Assembly: GCA_037890055.1 (NCBI GenBank)
Contig: JBBKBD010000001.1
Direction: 5' to 3' (one strand)
Length of the DNA: 64,000 bases
DNA from: Mediannikoviicoccus sp037890055
Lineage (GTDB): Bacteria > Bacillota > Clostridia > Tissierellales > Peptoniphilaceae
The notes beneath the pieces were generated by a model that worked only from the letters and a program-made list of their open reading frames with translations, did no database searches and had not been told where the DNA came from. The position numbers were made by a program, and so were the translations under genes. Below are positions 46,534 through 55,982 of the stretch, in pieces; the first letter of the stretch is position 1, and the number at the start of each line of letters is the position of its first letter.

Positions 46534-47626
46534 TACTTCCTACTTTTACTATTTCCTGAACTATTTCATATCCCGCATTTGGAGTTGCAAATTCTTTTGC
46601 CCTTTCTCCCATTTCTTTTAATTTATTGTCATCATTTAAAAGTTCAAGTATTTTTGATTTTAAACTGCTAGACTCTAAGTCCTTTTCCTCAATCATAAGT
46701 GAAGCTCCTTTATTTTTAAATTCCATCGCATTATACACTTGATGATTTTCTGTTGTATATGCTTTTGGAACCAAAATAGAAGGCATGCCCAAGTAGGATA
46801 GTTCTGCCAAAGTAATCGCTCCAGAGCTTGTTATAACAAGGTCTGAGATTGCATAGGCCTCTTGAATATTATCTAAATATGGATAAACTTTTACATTAGG
46901 CAATACTTTCATATCTTTAACAAAACCGTCGTAGTTATTTTTACCTGTTACAAAGAAAAGATTAAAATCATCTTGGTTCAAGTTTTCATTAATAATCTCT
47001 TTGAAAACCTGATTTAATTTTCCTGATCCATTGGACCCACCAAACACCAAAATATTTTTGTTTTCATTTTTAAATCCCATATGAAAGTTTGCTTCATCTC
47101 TTATTTCATCGATGTTTAAAAATTTATTTCTAATTGGATTTCCAGTAATTATTCCATTTTCCTGATTTTTAAAATATTTTAAACTCTCTTTAAATGTTAC
47201 AAAGTACTTATTTGCATATCTTGATAATATTTTATTCGTAACTCCTGGGTATGAGTTTTGTTCGTGAAAAAAAACTTTTTTTCTTAATTTATGTGCCGCA
47301 TATAAAACTGGGCCAGTAACAAAACCACCGGTTCCAATTACAAAATCTGGATTAAACTCTTTTATTATCTTTTTAGACTCGCTAATTCCCTTTAGTGTAT
47401 CTCCTCCAGTCTTAAAAATCTTTTTTATGGACTTTCTTGAAAGTGGAGATGCTGTAATGCCTCTAAATTCATATCCTTGATTTGGAACAAGAACAGACTC
47501 TAAACTATTTTTCCTTCCAATATATAAAACTTCTGTGTCAGGATAGAGTTTTTTAAACTCTTCTATTATGGCTATGGCAGGATATATATGTCCTCCTGTT
47601 CCTCCACCACTTACTACTATTTTCAT
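46523..47626 (-). CDS. murG: Lipid II synthase MurG
   Basis: This glycosyltransferase adds GlcNAc to lipid I on the inner membrane face. The 367 residues start with VVSGGGTGGHIYPAIAI and include FHEQNSYPG and SSGAITLAELSYLGMPSILVP. Length and order after ftsW are canonical. Confidence 0.96.
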   Translation of the reverse strand: MKIVVSGGGTGGHIYPAIAIIEEFKKLYPDTEVLYIGRKNSLESVLVPNQGYEFRGITASPLSRKSIKKIFKTGGDTLKGISESKKIIKEFNPDFVIGTGGFVTGPVLYAAHKLRKKVFFHEQNSYPGVTNKILSRYANKYFVTFKESLKYFKNQENGIITGNPIRNKFLNIDEIRDEANFHMGFKNENKNILVFGGSNGSGKLNQVFKEIINENLNQDDFNLFFVTGKNNYDGFVKDMKVLPNVKVYPYLDNIQEAYAISDLVITSSGAITLAELSYLGMPSILVPKAYTTENHQVYNAMEFKNKGASLMIEEKDLESSSLKSKILELLNDDNKLKEMGERAKEFATPNAGYEIVQEIVKVGSNGK

Positions 47627-47627
47627 A

Positions 47628-48746
47628 TTACCTCCTGTCCGCCTGTTTTGAAATTCCTAAAACTATTCCCATCATAAATAAAAATACCATTAAGGATGTT
47701 CCGCCATAGGAAATAAATGGAAGAGTCAATCCTGTCGGAGGAATAATTCCAAGAGCAACAGATATGTTTATGAACGCCTGTAAACCTATTAATAACATGA
47801 TTGAAATAACTAAAAGCTTTGCAAAGCTATCCTTTAGTTTAAAGGCCATTTTCATACCGCAATAGATAAGATAAAGGTATAGTAAAATGACCATTATACT
47901 TCCTATAAATCCTAATTCCTCTGCTATAATCGCAAATATAAAGTCATTATGCGCCTCTGATAAATAGCTAAATTTATGTCTTGATTTGCCAAGCCCTACG
48001 CCAAAAATTCCTCCATAGGAAACCGCAAATAGTGATTGGGCAAGTTGCCAACCCTTGTTTGAAAAGTCTTTTAGTGGATTTAACCAAGCTTCTATTCTTG
48101 ACGATCGGCTATAAGAACTTTTGGAAAAAACTATTCCTAATACTCCAGCAGCTCCTAATATTCCAAGACCTAAGCCTGATTGAAATAGATTTACTCCCCC
48201 AACTATAAATGTACATATTATTACAGCACCCATAACCATAGTTGTTGATAGGTCTGGCTGTAAATATACTAATCCACAGGATATCATCAAAAAGAAAAAC
48301 ATTGGCAAAAATCCATATATCACATTATTAAGTTTCTTTTTATATCTATCAATGTATTTGCAAACTGCTAAAATTGTTCCTAGTTTCAAAAAGTCTGAAG
48401 GCATTATTGTTATCGGCCCAATATCTAGCCATCTTTTTGCATTATATGTTTCTAAATCGCCAAAAATCAAAACAAGAACCGATAGAATTATAGATATTAT
48501 ATAGATTACATATCCATATTTTTTTAAAATTCTGTAGTCTATATTTGAAGTTATAAACATAATAATGATTCCAACAAAGGAAAATACTAAATTCTTATTT
48601 ATGAAAAAATATGGATTTATTCCCTTTCTAACCGCATATGGCCAGCTAGAACTAAACACCATTATATTTCCTACAATAAGTAAAAGCATAGTGGCTATTA
48701 AAATGTTAAAATCTATATTTTTCCTTCTTTTTGGCTTCTTCACCAT
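47628..48746 (-). CDS. ftsW: SEDS peptidoglycan polymerase FtsW
   Basis: This 372-residue membrane protein has about ten hydrophobic segments. Family segments are NAKRWLDIGPITIMPSDFLKLG, YLQPDLSTTMVM, SEAHNDFIFAIIAEELGF and PPTGLTLPFISYGGTSL. It polymerises lipid II at the septum with its cognate class B PBP, probably the one at 51861-54104. SpoVE-type assignment is possible, but the cluster position favours FtsW. Confidence 0.93.
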   Translation of the reverse strand: MVKKPKRRKNIDFNILIATMLLLIVGNIMVFSSSWPYAVRKGINPYFFINKNLVFSFVGIIIMFITSNIDYRILKKYGYVIYIISIILSVLVLIFGDLETYNAKRWLDIGPITIMPSDFLKLGTILAVCKYIDRYKKKLNNVIYGFLPMFFFLMISCGLVYLQPDLSTTMVMGAVIICTFIVGGVNLFQSGLGLGILGAAGVLGIVFSKSSYSRSSRIEAWLNPLKDFSNKGWQLAQSLFAVSYGGIFGVGLGKSRHKFSYLSEAHNDFIFAIIAEELGFIGSIMVILLYLYLIYCGMKMAFKLKDSFAKLLVISIMLLIGLQAFINISVALGIIPPTGLTLPFISYGGTSLMVFLFMMGIVLGISKQADRR

Positions 48747-50063
48747 CTAATCACCTAAGTTATTTACTAAGTCTTTAAACTCATTTCCTCTGTCTATATA
48801 GTTCTTATACATCCCCCATGATGCACACGCAGGAGAAAGTAGCACAACATCTCCCTTTTCCATTACTTCGTAAGAGAGTTCTACCGCTTCTTTCATATTC
48901 TTAACTATAATTATATCCCTTACACCTTTGGCTTCTTCCTTCATTTGAGTAGCAGTTTCTCCCATAAGTATAAGTTTTTTTATTCTATATCCATATTGTT
49001 CAAACATCTCTTTGAAAGACACCTTCTTGTCATATCCACCTGCAATTAAAATAATTGGATTTTCAAAAGAAGATAGTGCCTTTATTGTTGAATCCACATT
49101 TGTTCCCTTAGAGTCATTGTAAAACTTAACTCCATTTAATTCTCTAACAAATTCTATTCTATGTTCAACGGCGTTAAAACTATAGCATGCCCTTTCAATA
49201 TCTTCGTCAGATATATTTAAAGCATTTGTTATAGCCACTGCCACAAGGACATTTTGTACGTTATGAATCCCTGGAATTCGAAGCTTTCTAGTATCAATCA
49301 TCTTTTTTTCACCATGAAAAATATATGATTTATCATAATGAAATAATGCATTTTTATCTTCCAATGATATGGAAATAATTTCTGATTTTATCTCATTCTT
49401 TAATTTAATTAATCTTTCATCATCAATATTTAAAACCAATTTATCATCTGGTTTTTGATTTTTAAATATATTTTGTTTTGCTTTAAAGTATGCATCAAAA
49501 CTACCATGCCAGTCAGAATGGTCTGGCGAAATATTTGTAAAAGCCGCAACTTTAGTCCTAAATGTATTTGTGGCGTCCAGTTGGAAACTTGAGCTCTCTA
49601 TTATAAAATAGTCTACTTCAGGGTTTGAATAAATCTCCCATAGCATTCCAACTCCAATATTCCCTATGGCCATGGACGACTTTCCGCTTTCGTTTAATAT
49701 GTGGTTAACAAGCATTGTAGTTGTTGTTTTTCCATTAGTTCCTGTAATTGAGATTAAATTTTTATCTCCAAAAAGTCTATATGCCATTTCTAAATCAGAA
49801 ACAGTTTCTATTCCCCTTTTAGAAATTTTTTGTATCAATTCATTATGAGGTGGTATACCCGGACTTTTTATACATATAATTTCCTTTGAAAGAACGTCTT
49901 CTAAATCAAATACTAATTTGTATTTAATATCTTTTAATTCCTTAGGTTCGTCTTCCTTAGAGCCTATATTGCTATCATATGAATAGACATTAAATCCCAT
50001 TTTGCTAAGTGTCTTTACTGTGGAAATTCCCGTTATACCTAGGCCTATTACTAAATAATCCAT
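48747..50063 (-). CDS. murD: UDP-MurNAc-L-alanine:D-glutamate ligase MurD
   Basis: Mur ligase of 438 residues: N-terminal Rossmann domain (YLVIGLGITGIST), ATP-binding SITGTNGKTTTTMLVNHI, then FNAVEHRIEFV and FYNDSKGTNVDSTIKAL. It adds D-Glu in the cytoplasm. murE, murF, murC and murB are not in this cluster. Confidence 0.96.
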   Translation of the reverse strand: MDYLVIGLGITGISTVKTLSKMGFNVYSYDSNIGSKEDEPKELKDIKYKLVFDLEDVLSKEIICIKSPGIPPHNELIQKISKRGIETVSDLEMAYRLFGDKNLISITGTNGKTTTTMLVNHILNESGKSSMAIGNIGVGMLWEIYSNPEVDYFIIESSSFQLDATNTFRTKVAAFTNISPDHSDWHGSFDAYFKAKQNIFKNQKPDDKLVLNIDDERLIKLKNEIKSEIISISLEDKNALFHYDKSYIFHGEKKMIDTRKLRIPGIHNVQNVLVAVAITNALNISDEDIERACYSFNAVEHRIEFVRELNGVKFYNDSKGTNVDSTIKALSSFENPIILIAGGYDKKVSFKEMFEQYGYRIKKLILMGETATQMKEEAKGVRDIIIVKNMKEAVELSYEVMEKGDVVLLSPACASWGMYKNYIDRGNEFKDLVNNLGD

Positions 50064-50064
50064 C

Positions 50065-51030
50065 TTATCTCCCTAATCCCAATACTGTAAGTATGGAAAA
50101 CACTATTGAAAGTACTGTAAATGCCGCAACAATTTTAGGCTCCTTATATCCCTTTAACTCATAATGATGATGAATTGGCGACATTAGAAAGACCCTCTTT
50201 TTATTTCTAGTCTTGTAACTAATTACTTGAATTATTACAGACATTGTCTCAATAACATAAACACCGCCAAGTATTACTAGGTAAAGTGGAGCATTTAATA
50301 TTAAAGCCATCATAACTAAAGCTCCCCCTATGGCCATGGATCCAGTGTCTCCCATAAATACTGATGCGGGGTTTGAATTATATACTAAAAATCCTAATAG
50401 AGAACCTGCAAATATTGTTGCAAACACTGCCATTGATGAACCTTTTAACGCCGTTATTGTTGCAAGGGCTATAAATACCGGTATTGAAACAGATGTTGCA
50501 AGACCATCGAGACCATCAGTAATATTTGTAGCGTTAACAGTTCCAATCATTATAAATGTAAGTATTGGATATGCTAAAATTCCTAAGTTTAATTCTATAT
50601 CTGTAAAAGGAATGTTAATCATCGAAATATGTTTAGCCGATACCTTTGAAGCCAAGTAAATTAGTCCAAAACTCATAATTATTTGAAAAATTATCTTTTG
50701 TAACTCTGTAAGTCCTAGTGACCTTTTCATTACTAGCTTAAAAAAGTCATCTACAAATCCTACAAGGCCAAATCCAAGCATACTTATTATTATAAGTATG
50801 TTCTCGTGGGTATATCCTCTAAAGATTGCCAAGGTTATTAAAGTTGAAAAAATAAATATTATTCCACCCATTGTTGGAGTGCCCTGTTTTAGCAGGTGGG
50901 CCTTTGGTCCGTCATCCCTTATACTCTGTCCTATTTTTGCTCTTACTAAAATTTTAATAATATACTTACCAATGACGATTGATATGAGCATGCTAACCAA
51001 AAGCATCGTAAGTAGTTTAAATATATCCAT
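50065..51030 (-). CDS. mraY: Phospho-MurNAc-pentapeptide translocase MraY
   Basis: This integral membrane enzyme of 321 residues makes lipid I. It has GTPTMGGIIF, FVDDFFKLV, NATNITDGLDGLA and FMGDTGSMAIGG, plus MSPIHHHYELKG near the end. About ten hydrophobic segments. It starts a unit with its own consensus promoter downstream of the crp-like gene. Confidence 0.96.
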   Translation of the reverse strand: MDIFKLLTMLLVSMLISIVIGKYIIKILVRAKIGQSIRDDGPKAHLLKQGTPTMGGIIFIFSTLITLAIFRGYTHENILIIISMLGFGLVGFVDDFFKLVMKRSLGLTELQKIIFQIIMSFGLIYLASKVSAKHISMINIPFTDIELNLGILAYPILTFIMIGTVNATNITDGLDGLATSVSIPVFIALATITALKGSSMAVFATIFAGSLLGFLVYNSNPASVFMGDTGSMAIGGALVMMALILNAPLYLVILGGVYVIETMSVIIQVISYKTRNKKRVFLMSPIHHHYELKGYKEPKIVAAFTVLSIVFSILTVLGLGR

Positions 51031-51058
51031 TTAATTATTCTCCTTTACTCATCTTATT

Positions 51059-51087
51059 ATTATATCCTAAAGAGTAGTTATTGTTAA
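51059..51087 (-). promoter_or_regulatory. SigA promoter of mraY-murD-ftsW-murG-divIB
   Basis: TTAACA (51082-51087), 17 bases, TATAAT (51059-51064); the -35 abuts the stop of the crp-like gene. Confidence 0.82.
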
Positions 51088-51768
51088 CTAATTAGTAAGC
51101 TCTGTCAAGCCTTCTAAATCTAGTATCACTATGTCTCCCTTCGGAAGAAGTTTTACTAAACCTAAGTTTTCAAAATAACTTAACTTCCGAATCACAGTCT
51201 CCCTAGCTACTCCAGAAAAACTTCCAAGCTCCATTCTATTCATATTGTGCTTAATTAATATTTCGCCGGATTCTTCTTTTATTCCATATCTATTTGAAAG
51301 ATCTATTAAACTCTTTGCAACTTTCATATCTGCATTCATTACTGAAAGCCTGTCAATTAACTCTTCGCCTTTTCTTATCCTAAGATAGGACTGAATTAGT
51401 AAGGACTTTAAAAACAATTCATCGTGCATTAATATATTTAAAAAATCCTTCTTAGAGATTTTTAAAACCTGACACTTAGTAAGTGCAATTCCATTATAAA
51501 GATATGATTCTGACGTTATTAAATTAAGTCCACCAACAAAGTCTTCATCTTTATATACATATAGAATCTGTTCTCTTCCGTCAGAAAGGTCCATGGAGAT
51601 TTTCATTGAACCACTTTTTATAATATACATATAAAGTGCCTTGTCTCCTGGATGAAACACATACTCTCCCTTATCCACGTTAACAATCTCTACGGATTTC
51701 GAAAGTTTGTCCTTATTTTCTTTTGACAATTCTTTAAAAAGCTTTGTTTCCTCAATTATATTCTTCAT
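51088..51768 (-). CDS. Crp/Fnr-family transcription regulator
   Basis: The 226 residues contain a cyclic-nucleotide-binding-like beta barrel (KGEYVFHPGDKALYMYIIKSGSM at about 33-55) and a C-terminal winged helix with MELGSFSGVARETVIRKLSYFENLGLV. No FNR-type cysteine cluster is present (only one Cys is visible), so oxygen sensing by a 4Fe-4S cluster is unlikely. The ligand is unknown. It interrupts the usual pbp-mraY order, with a terminator before it and a promoter after it. Confidence 0.9.
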   Translation of the reverse strand: MKNIIEETKLFKELSKENKDKLSKSVEIVNVDKGEYVFHPGDKALYMYIIKSGSMKISMDLSDGREQILYVYKDEDFVGGLNLITSESYLYNGIALTKCQVLKISKKDFLNILMHDELFLKSLLIQSYLRIRKGEELIDRLSVMNADMKVAKSLIDLSNRYGIKEESGEILIKHNMNRMELGSFSGVARETVIRKLSYFENLGLVKLLPKGDIVILDLEGLTELTN

Positions 51769-51802
51769 TTTTCCTCCAATATAATTATATATTAAAGACT
51801 AC

Positions 51803-51838
51803 GAATAATAAAATAAGGCAGAGCATATGCCCCACCTT
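51803..51838 (-). terminator. Terminator of mraZ-rsmH-ftsL-pbp
   Basis: AAGGTGGGGC and GCTCTGCCTT pair over 10 positions (three wobbles) around ATAT, followed by a T-rich run (ATTTTATTATT). Confidence 0.72.
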
Positions 51839-51860
51839 AAGAGTTAAGAATATCACTCCA

Positions 51861-54104
51861 TCAATTATTTTGATTTTCTTCCCCATCATTTTGATTTTCA
51901 TCTATATCTTCATTATCTTCTTCATGGTTATGATTATTCTTGTCATCTGTTTTTATAGGTTCATAAATCAATTCCAAAGTATCTTTTTGTCTCAAAAACT
52001 CTCCAGCAGGTGGATTAGTCTTTATAATTCTCGATTTTTGAGAGTTACCTGTATGAATTATCTTAAGATTTGTATCCGCTAATATTGATAGGGCTTCATT
52101 TTTATATTTTCCGACTAAATCAGGGACCTTAACTGTAGACTCTCCCGAATCATCAGCCACAAGTGTTACAACCTTTGTATGATTTATTTTTGTTCCAGGA
52201 TCAACAGATTGACTCTTTATTATAATACCATCATTGTCCGAAGTATTGACTATTTCAATTTTTATTCCCATGGAGTTTGCCTTATTAACTGCGTTTCTCA
52301 AGGTTTCTCCAGTAAAGTCAGGAACTTCAACATCAGTAATATCAGATTCTTTATTTACTCTATTTAAGTTCTTAAGCTTTGCAATTTCATCATTAATCTT
52401 CTTTGTTATCTCTCCTGCCACTGCGTTTCCAGAGTTCATTCCCGTTGGCTCATCTACTACAACAAGAACAGAATACTTTGGATTTTCCATTGGAAAGGCG
52501 GCGTAAAAAGATGCTATGGTCTTTTCAGATGTATATACGCCATCTTCAAGTTTTATTGTTGTTCCAGACTTTCCTCCCACTGTATATTGAGATGATTTAA
52601 CTGCATTTGCCCCGCCGTTTTCAACATTATTTACCATAAGTTGTTTCATGCGGTCGCTGGTAGTTTTAGAAATAACCTGTCTTTTAACAAGTTCTTTTTC
52701 ATCCTCAATCTTTTTATCTCCAACTTTGTCCAAAATTCTAGGAGTAATTACATATCCACCATTTACTATTGCATTAGCTGCAGTTATTACCTGTATTGGA
52801 GTTGCTGAAATTCCATGACCATAGGACATTGTACAAAGTTGTGCTATGTTCATGCTTGAAGCAGAATCAGGTATAAGACCCTTTTGCTCACCAACTAAAT
52901 CTATTCCTGTCAATTCGCCAAACCCAAAGGCCTTTAAATATTGATGCATCTTAGCATATCCAATCTGCTCTGCCATTTGTGCAAATGAAGGGTTACATGA
53001 GTTTGCCAGAGCTTCCTCCATGGTTTGCTTTCCATGTGGGTCATACCAGCTTACACACTTTATAGTAACTCCCTTTGCAATATTATAGTATCCTTTACAT
53101 ACATAGGTACTACTTTCATCAAAGACTCCCTCTTCAAGTCCAATTGCAGAGGTTATCAATTTATATACAGAGCCTGGCTCATAAATATCGCTGATACTCT
53201 TGTTTCTCCAAATATCATAATATTTTTTAAGCCTCTCTTTTTCAGTTAAACTTTCAAGCTCTTTTTCTTCTTCTTTATTTCTTGGTTTTCTCGGATCATT
53301 CGAATTAAATCTAGGGTAGTTTTCCATGGCGACAACTTTATTCGTCATTGGATCTGTAACTATTACCGACATGGATTTAGGCTTATATTTTTCATTGGCC
53401 TCTTTTAAAATATTACTAACCAGTGCAGATATACTCTGGTCTATGTTTAATGTAATATCCTCTCCACTATCAGATTTTAGTTCCTTGTTCTCTTCAAAAG
53501 AAATAATACTTCCATTTCTAGATCCGGAAAAAATATTTAGACCATATTTTCCTTTTAGATATTTATTATAATAGCTTTCTACTCCATAAAGCCCTTCGCC
53601 ATCGCTGTTAGTGAAACCTAAAACATAGGAAAGTGCAGAACCTTCTGGATAGTATCTTCTATTTTCTACAGTTAAACTTAAAGAATTCTCTTCAAGATTT
53701 TTAATTTTTTCAACTTGTTCAGATGTTAGATTTTCTTTTACTCTTACAATGTCTTTGCTATTTAAAACTTCATCAATTTCGCTATTGTTCATTCCAAGTA
53801 TTGTGGAAAATCCTTGAATTAACTTATTTATAGAACCTTCTTTCAAGTCCTTTGGAAAAAAATAAAGACAATTAACCTTTACATTCTTCGCAATTATATT
53901 TCCAGAAGAATCTAATATCTTACCTCTTTCTGCAGGTATCTTAACGACTTTCATCCTCTGCCTAGCCGCGCTAGTCTTGTATCTTGAATTATAAAGATAG
54001 AGCATTCTTCCCGCAAAAATAAAAACCATAATAATACTAAGTAAGAATATAGCTATTGTCCTATTTTTAAATTTTTTATCAAAATTAAATTTTCTATTTT
54101 TCAT
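51861..54104 (-). CDS. Class B penicillin-binding protein with PASTA domains (FtsI/SpoVD type)
   Basis: Transpeptidase for septal peptidoglycan. It has one N-terminal membrane segment (about 16-34), a dimerisation domain, and a catalytic domain with Ser312-x-x-Lys315 (GSVYK), Ser369-Cys-Asn371 and Lys512-Ser-Gly-Thr. Two PASTA domains follow (about 593-655 and 660-720), then an acidic Asn/Glu/Asp-rich tail. Length 747. The PASTA pair resembles SpoVD/PBP2x. With no sporulation genes in view, the division role is more likely. It overlaps ftsL by 11 bases. Confidence 0.92.
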   Translation of the reverse strand: MKNRKFNFDKKFKNRTIAIFLLSIIMVFIFAGRMLYLYNSRYKTSAARQRMKVVKIPAERGKILDSSGNIIAKNVKVNCLYFFPKDLKEGSINKLIQGFSTILGMNNSEIDEVLNSKDIVRVKENLTSEQVEKIKNLEENSLSLTVENRRYYPEGSALSYVLGFTNSDGEGLYGVESYYNKYLKGKYGLNIFSGSRNGSIISFEENKELKSDSGEDITLNIDQSISALVSNILKEANEKYKPKSMSVIVTDPMTNKVVAMENYPRFNSNDPRKPRNKEEEKELESLTEKERLKKYYDIWRNKSISDIYEPGSVYKLITSAIGLEEGVFDESSTYVCKGYYNIAKGVTIKCVSWYDPHGKQTMEEALANSCNPSFAQMAEQIGYAKMHQYLKAFGFGELTGIDLVGEQKGLIPDSASSMNIAQLCTMSYGHGISATPIQVITAANAIVNGGYVITPRILDKVGDKKIEDEKELVKRQVISKTTSDRMKQLMVNNVENGGANAVKSSQYTVGGKSGTTIKLEDGVYTSEKTIASFYAAFPMENPKYSVLVVVDEPTGMNSGNAVAGEITKKINDEIAKLKNLNRVNKESDITDVEVPDFTGETLRNAVNKANSMGIKIEIVNTSDNDGIIIKSQSVDPGTKINHTKVVTLVADDSGESTVKVPDLVGKYKNEALSILADTNLKIIHTGNSQKSRIIKTNPPAGEFLRQKDTLELIYEPIKTDDKNNHNHEEDNEDIDENQNDGEENQNN

Positions 54105-54543
54105 TGTTATTAACAGCCAAGGAAGTTTTATCTTTATTATCTACCTTCTTGTCCTTTGAGATATAAAAGTATTGCTCTTCATTAGGATAAACCATCCCCA
54201 GTTTGTACTTGGCTATTTCTTCAATCCTTTCAGCAGATGAGTATTTGTCTATTTCCATGCTATAATAATCTCTCGTAGCTTCCAAATCCTCTATCTCTGA
54301 TTTGATATTTGAAATCTTTCCAGTTAGAACTGTGGAAGTTACATATGTGGATAGCAAGCAAATAGAAAGAACTATATTAAGCGCTCCAAGAAAAACCAAT
54401 GATTTTGTTTTAGACTTTTCTCTAGCCCTAGTCCTACTCTTGACTTTAATATATCTTTGTTCTTTTTTCAATACCCTTAGTCTTACATCTTTTCTTGGAC
54501 TATATTCTTCAGGGTAAATATAATCATAATTTCGTGCTTCCAT
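54094..54543 (-). CDS. ftsL: FtsL-like septum formation protein
   Basis: This small bitopic protein of 149 residues has a basic cytoplasmic N-terminus (about 1-46), one membrane segment (48-70) and an extracellular coiled coil (about 75-110, ISNIKSEIEDLEATRDYY). The ending AKYKLGMVYPNEEQYFYI is typical of FtsL/DivIC. Sequence alone is weak for this family; position between rsmH and the class B PBP is the main support. Confidence 0.82.
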   Translation of the reverse strand: MEARNYDYIYPEEYSPRKDVRLRVLKKEQRYIKVKSRTRAREKSKTKSLVFLGALNIVLSICLLSTYVTSTVLTGKISNIKSEIEDLEATRDYYSMEIDKYSSAERIEEIAKYKLGMVYPNEEQYFYISKDKKVDNKDKTSLAVNNNEK

Positions 54544-55478
54544 TATATCTTCTCCACAACTCTAAGCTTAGAACTTTTAGATCTCGAATTTGTCTCAATT
54601 TCACTTTCCGTTGGTACTATAGGCTTTCTAGTGATTATCTTAACTTCCCTTTTATTATTGCATACACAAACCGGAATTTCCGGAGGGCAAATGCAATCGG
54701 TGTTTAAATCTTTAAAAATATCCTTAACTATTCTGTCTTCTAAAGAATGGAAAGTAATTACACATAGCCTTCCACCTGGATTAAGCCTTTTAACGATTTT
54801 TGGAAGTACATATTCTAAAACTCCAAGTTCATCGTTTACTTCTATACGAAGGGCTTGAAAAACTCTTTTTGCATAATGTCCCTTTGTGTTTCTTCTAACT
54901 TCAGCAGGGACAGCTCTGTCAATTATTTCAACTAGATCAAATGTAGTTTCAATCTTCTTTTCTTTTCTAGCGTCCACAATAAACTCTGCAATTCTCTTGG
55001 ACCATTTCTCTTCCCCATATTTAAAAAATATATTCGCTAAATCCTCTTGAGAGTAGTTATTTACTATGAACTGTGCAGTAAGGTCTTGGTTCTTATCCAT
55101 TCTCATATCCAAAGGTGCATCTTCCATATAGCTAAAACCTCTGGAAGCTTCATCAATTTGATAAGAAGAAACCCCTATATCCATAAGAACTCCATCAACC
55201 TTGTCTATTTTAAGTTCATCTAGAATTTCTTCAAAATATTTAAAATTGGACTTAATAAAAATAATCTTATCTATGTGATCCTTTAATTTTTTCTTAGCCG
55301 CCTCTATGGCATCTAAGTCTTGGTCAATGCAAATCAGCCTTCCCCTGTCCAGTTTTTTTACAATTTCAAGAGAGTGATTGCCACCACCCAAGGTACAATC
55401 CACATAGATTTTGTCCTTATCTATTTTTAAATTTTCAATTGTCTCATTTAATAAAACTGGTATATGTTTAAATTCCAT
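54543..55478 (-). CDS. rsmH: 16S rRNA m4C1402 methyltransferase RsmH (MraW)
   Basis: The 311-residue SAM-dependent enzyme has VDCTLGGGNHS, GVLMDIGVSSYQID, the segment RGFSYMEDAPLDMRMD, and the C-terminal ITFHSLEDRIVK. It methylates C1402 in the decoding centre. It lies 9 bases after mraZ, in the universal mraZ-rsmH-ftsL order. Confidence 0.97.
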   Translation of the reverse strand: MEFKHIPVLLNETIENLKIDKDKIYVDCTLGGGNHSLEIVKKLDRGRLICIDQDLDAIEAAKKKLKDHIDKIIFIKSNFKYFEEILDELKIDKVDGVLMDIGVSSYQIDEASRGFSYMEDAPLDMRMDKNQDLTAQFIVNNYSQEDLANIFFKYGEEKWSKRIAEFIVDARKEKKIETTFDLVEIIDRAVPAEVRRNTKGHYAKRVFQALRIEVNDELGVLEYVLPKIVKRLNPGGRLCVITFHSLEDRIVKDIFKDLNTDCICPPEIPVCVCNNKREVKIITRKPIVPTESEIETNSRSKSSKLRVVEKI

Positions 55479-55487
55479 TTAAAACCC

Positions 55488-55925
55488 CTAAAAATCTATA
55501 TCTAAATCAGCCATGCTCTCCGTTAGCATGTCGTAATTGAAATCATCGTCGTCATTGTAAGATTGCCATCTATCCTTGTCCCAAATTTCAACCCTGGAAG
55601 ATACGCCAATAATTATCGCTTCCTTTTCTAAAGAAGCATACTGTCTCAAGTTTCCAGGTAAAAGCACTCTTCCCATCTTATCAAGTGAAACGTCAATCGC
55701 TCCTGCATAAAATAGTCTTGCTATACCCCTTGCATCTTTTCTCGAAAGTCTAAGCGCCTTTATCTTCTTATCCATTTCAATCCATTCATCTTCAGGGAAA
55801 ACAAATAGACAGCCATCCATCCCCTTAGTGATATAAAAAGTGTTTCCAAGTTCTTCACGAAACTTTGAAGGCATAGTTATACGTCCCTTTGTATCTAGAT
55901 TGTGTTGATATTCACCTATGAACAT
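55488..55925 (-). CDS. mraZ: Transcription regulator MraZ
   Basis: The 145-residue protein has two SpoVT/AbrB-like halves, each with the DxxxR motif: LDTKGRITMPSKFREEL and DKMGRVLLPGNLRQ. MraZ forms rings and controls its own dcw promoter. AGGAGGAAGGAAT precedes the ATG. Three matching boxes lie between promoter and ribosome site. Confidence 0.97.
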   Translation of the reverse strand: MFIGEYQHNLDTKGRITMPSKFREELGNTFYITKGMDGCLFVFPEDEWIEMDKKIKALRLSRKDARGIARLFYAGAIDVSLDKMGRVLLPGNLRQYASLEKEAIIIGVSSRVEIWDKDRWQSYNDDDDFNYDMLTESMADLDIDF

Positions 55926-55948
55926 ATTCCTTCCTCCTAAAAATTAAA

Positions 55949-55973
55949 CACTTTTACCCACTTTCTGCCACTT
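55949..55973 (-). promoter_or_regulatory. MraZ operator: three AAGTG boxes at 10-bp spacing
   Basis: On the minus strand, AAGTGGCAGA, AAGTGGGTAA and AAGTGTTTAA follow one another with exact 10-base periodicity, directly upstream of the mraZ ribosome site. They match the AAAGTG direct repeats known as MraZ sites in mollicutes. Confidence 0.78.
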
Positions 55974-55982
55974 AATATTATA

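Noticed and set aside
51088..51768. Crp/Fnr gene as an oxygen-sensing FNR
   Set aside because: The cysteine set needed for a 4Fe-4S cluster is not present.
51861..54104. Sporulation-specific SpoVD
   Set aside because: PASTA domains fit SpoVD, but they also occur in division PBPs, and no sporulation gene is seen. The dcw position favours the septal enzyme.
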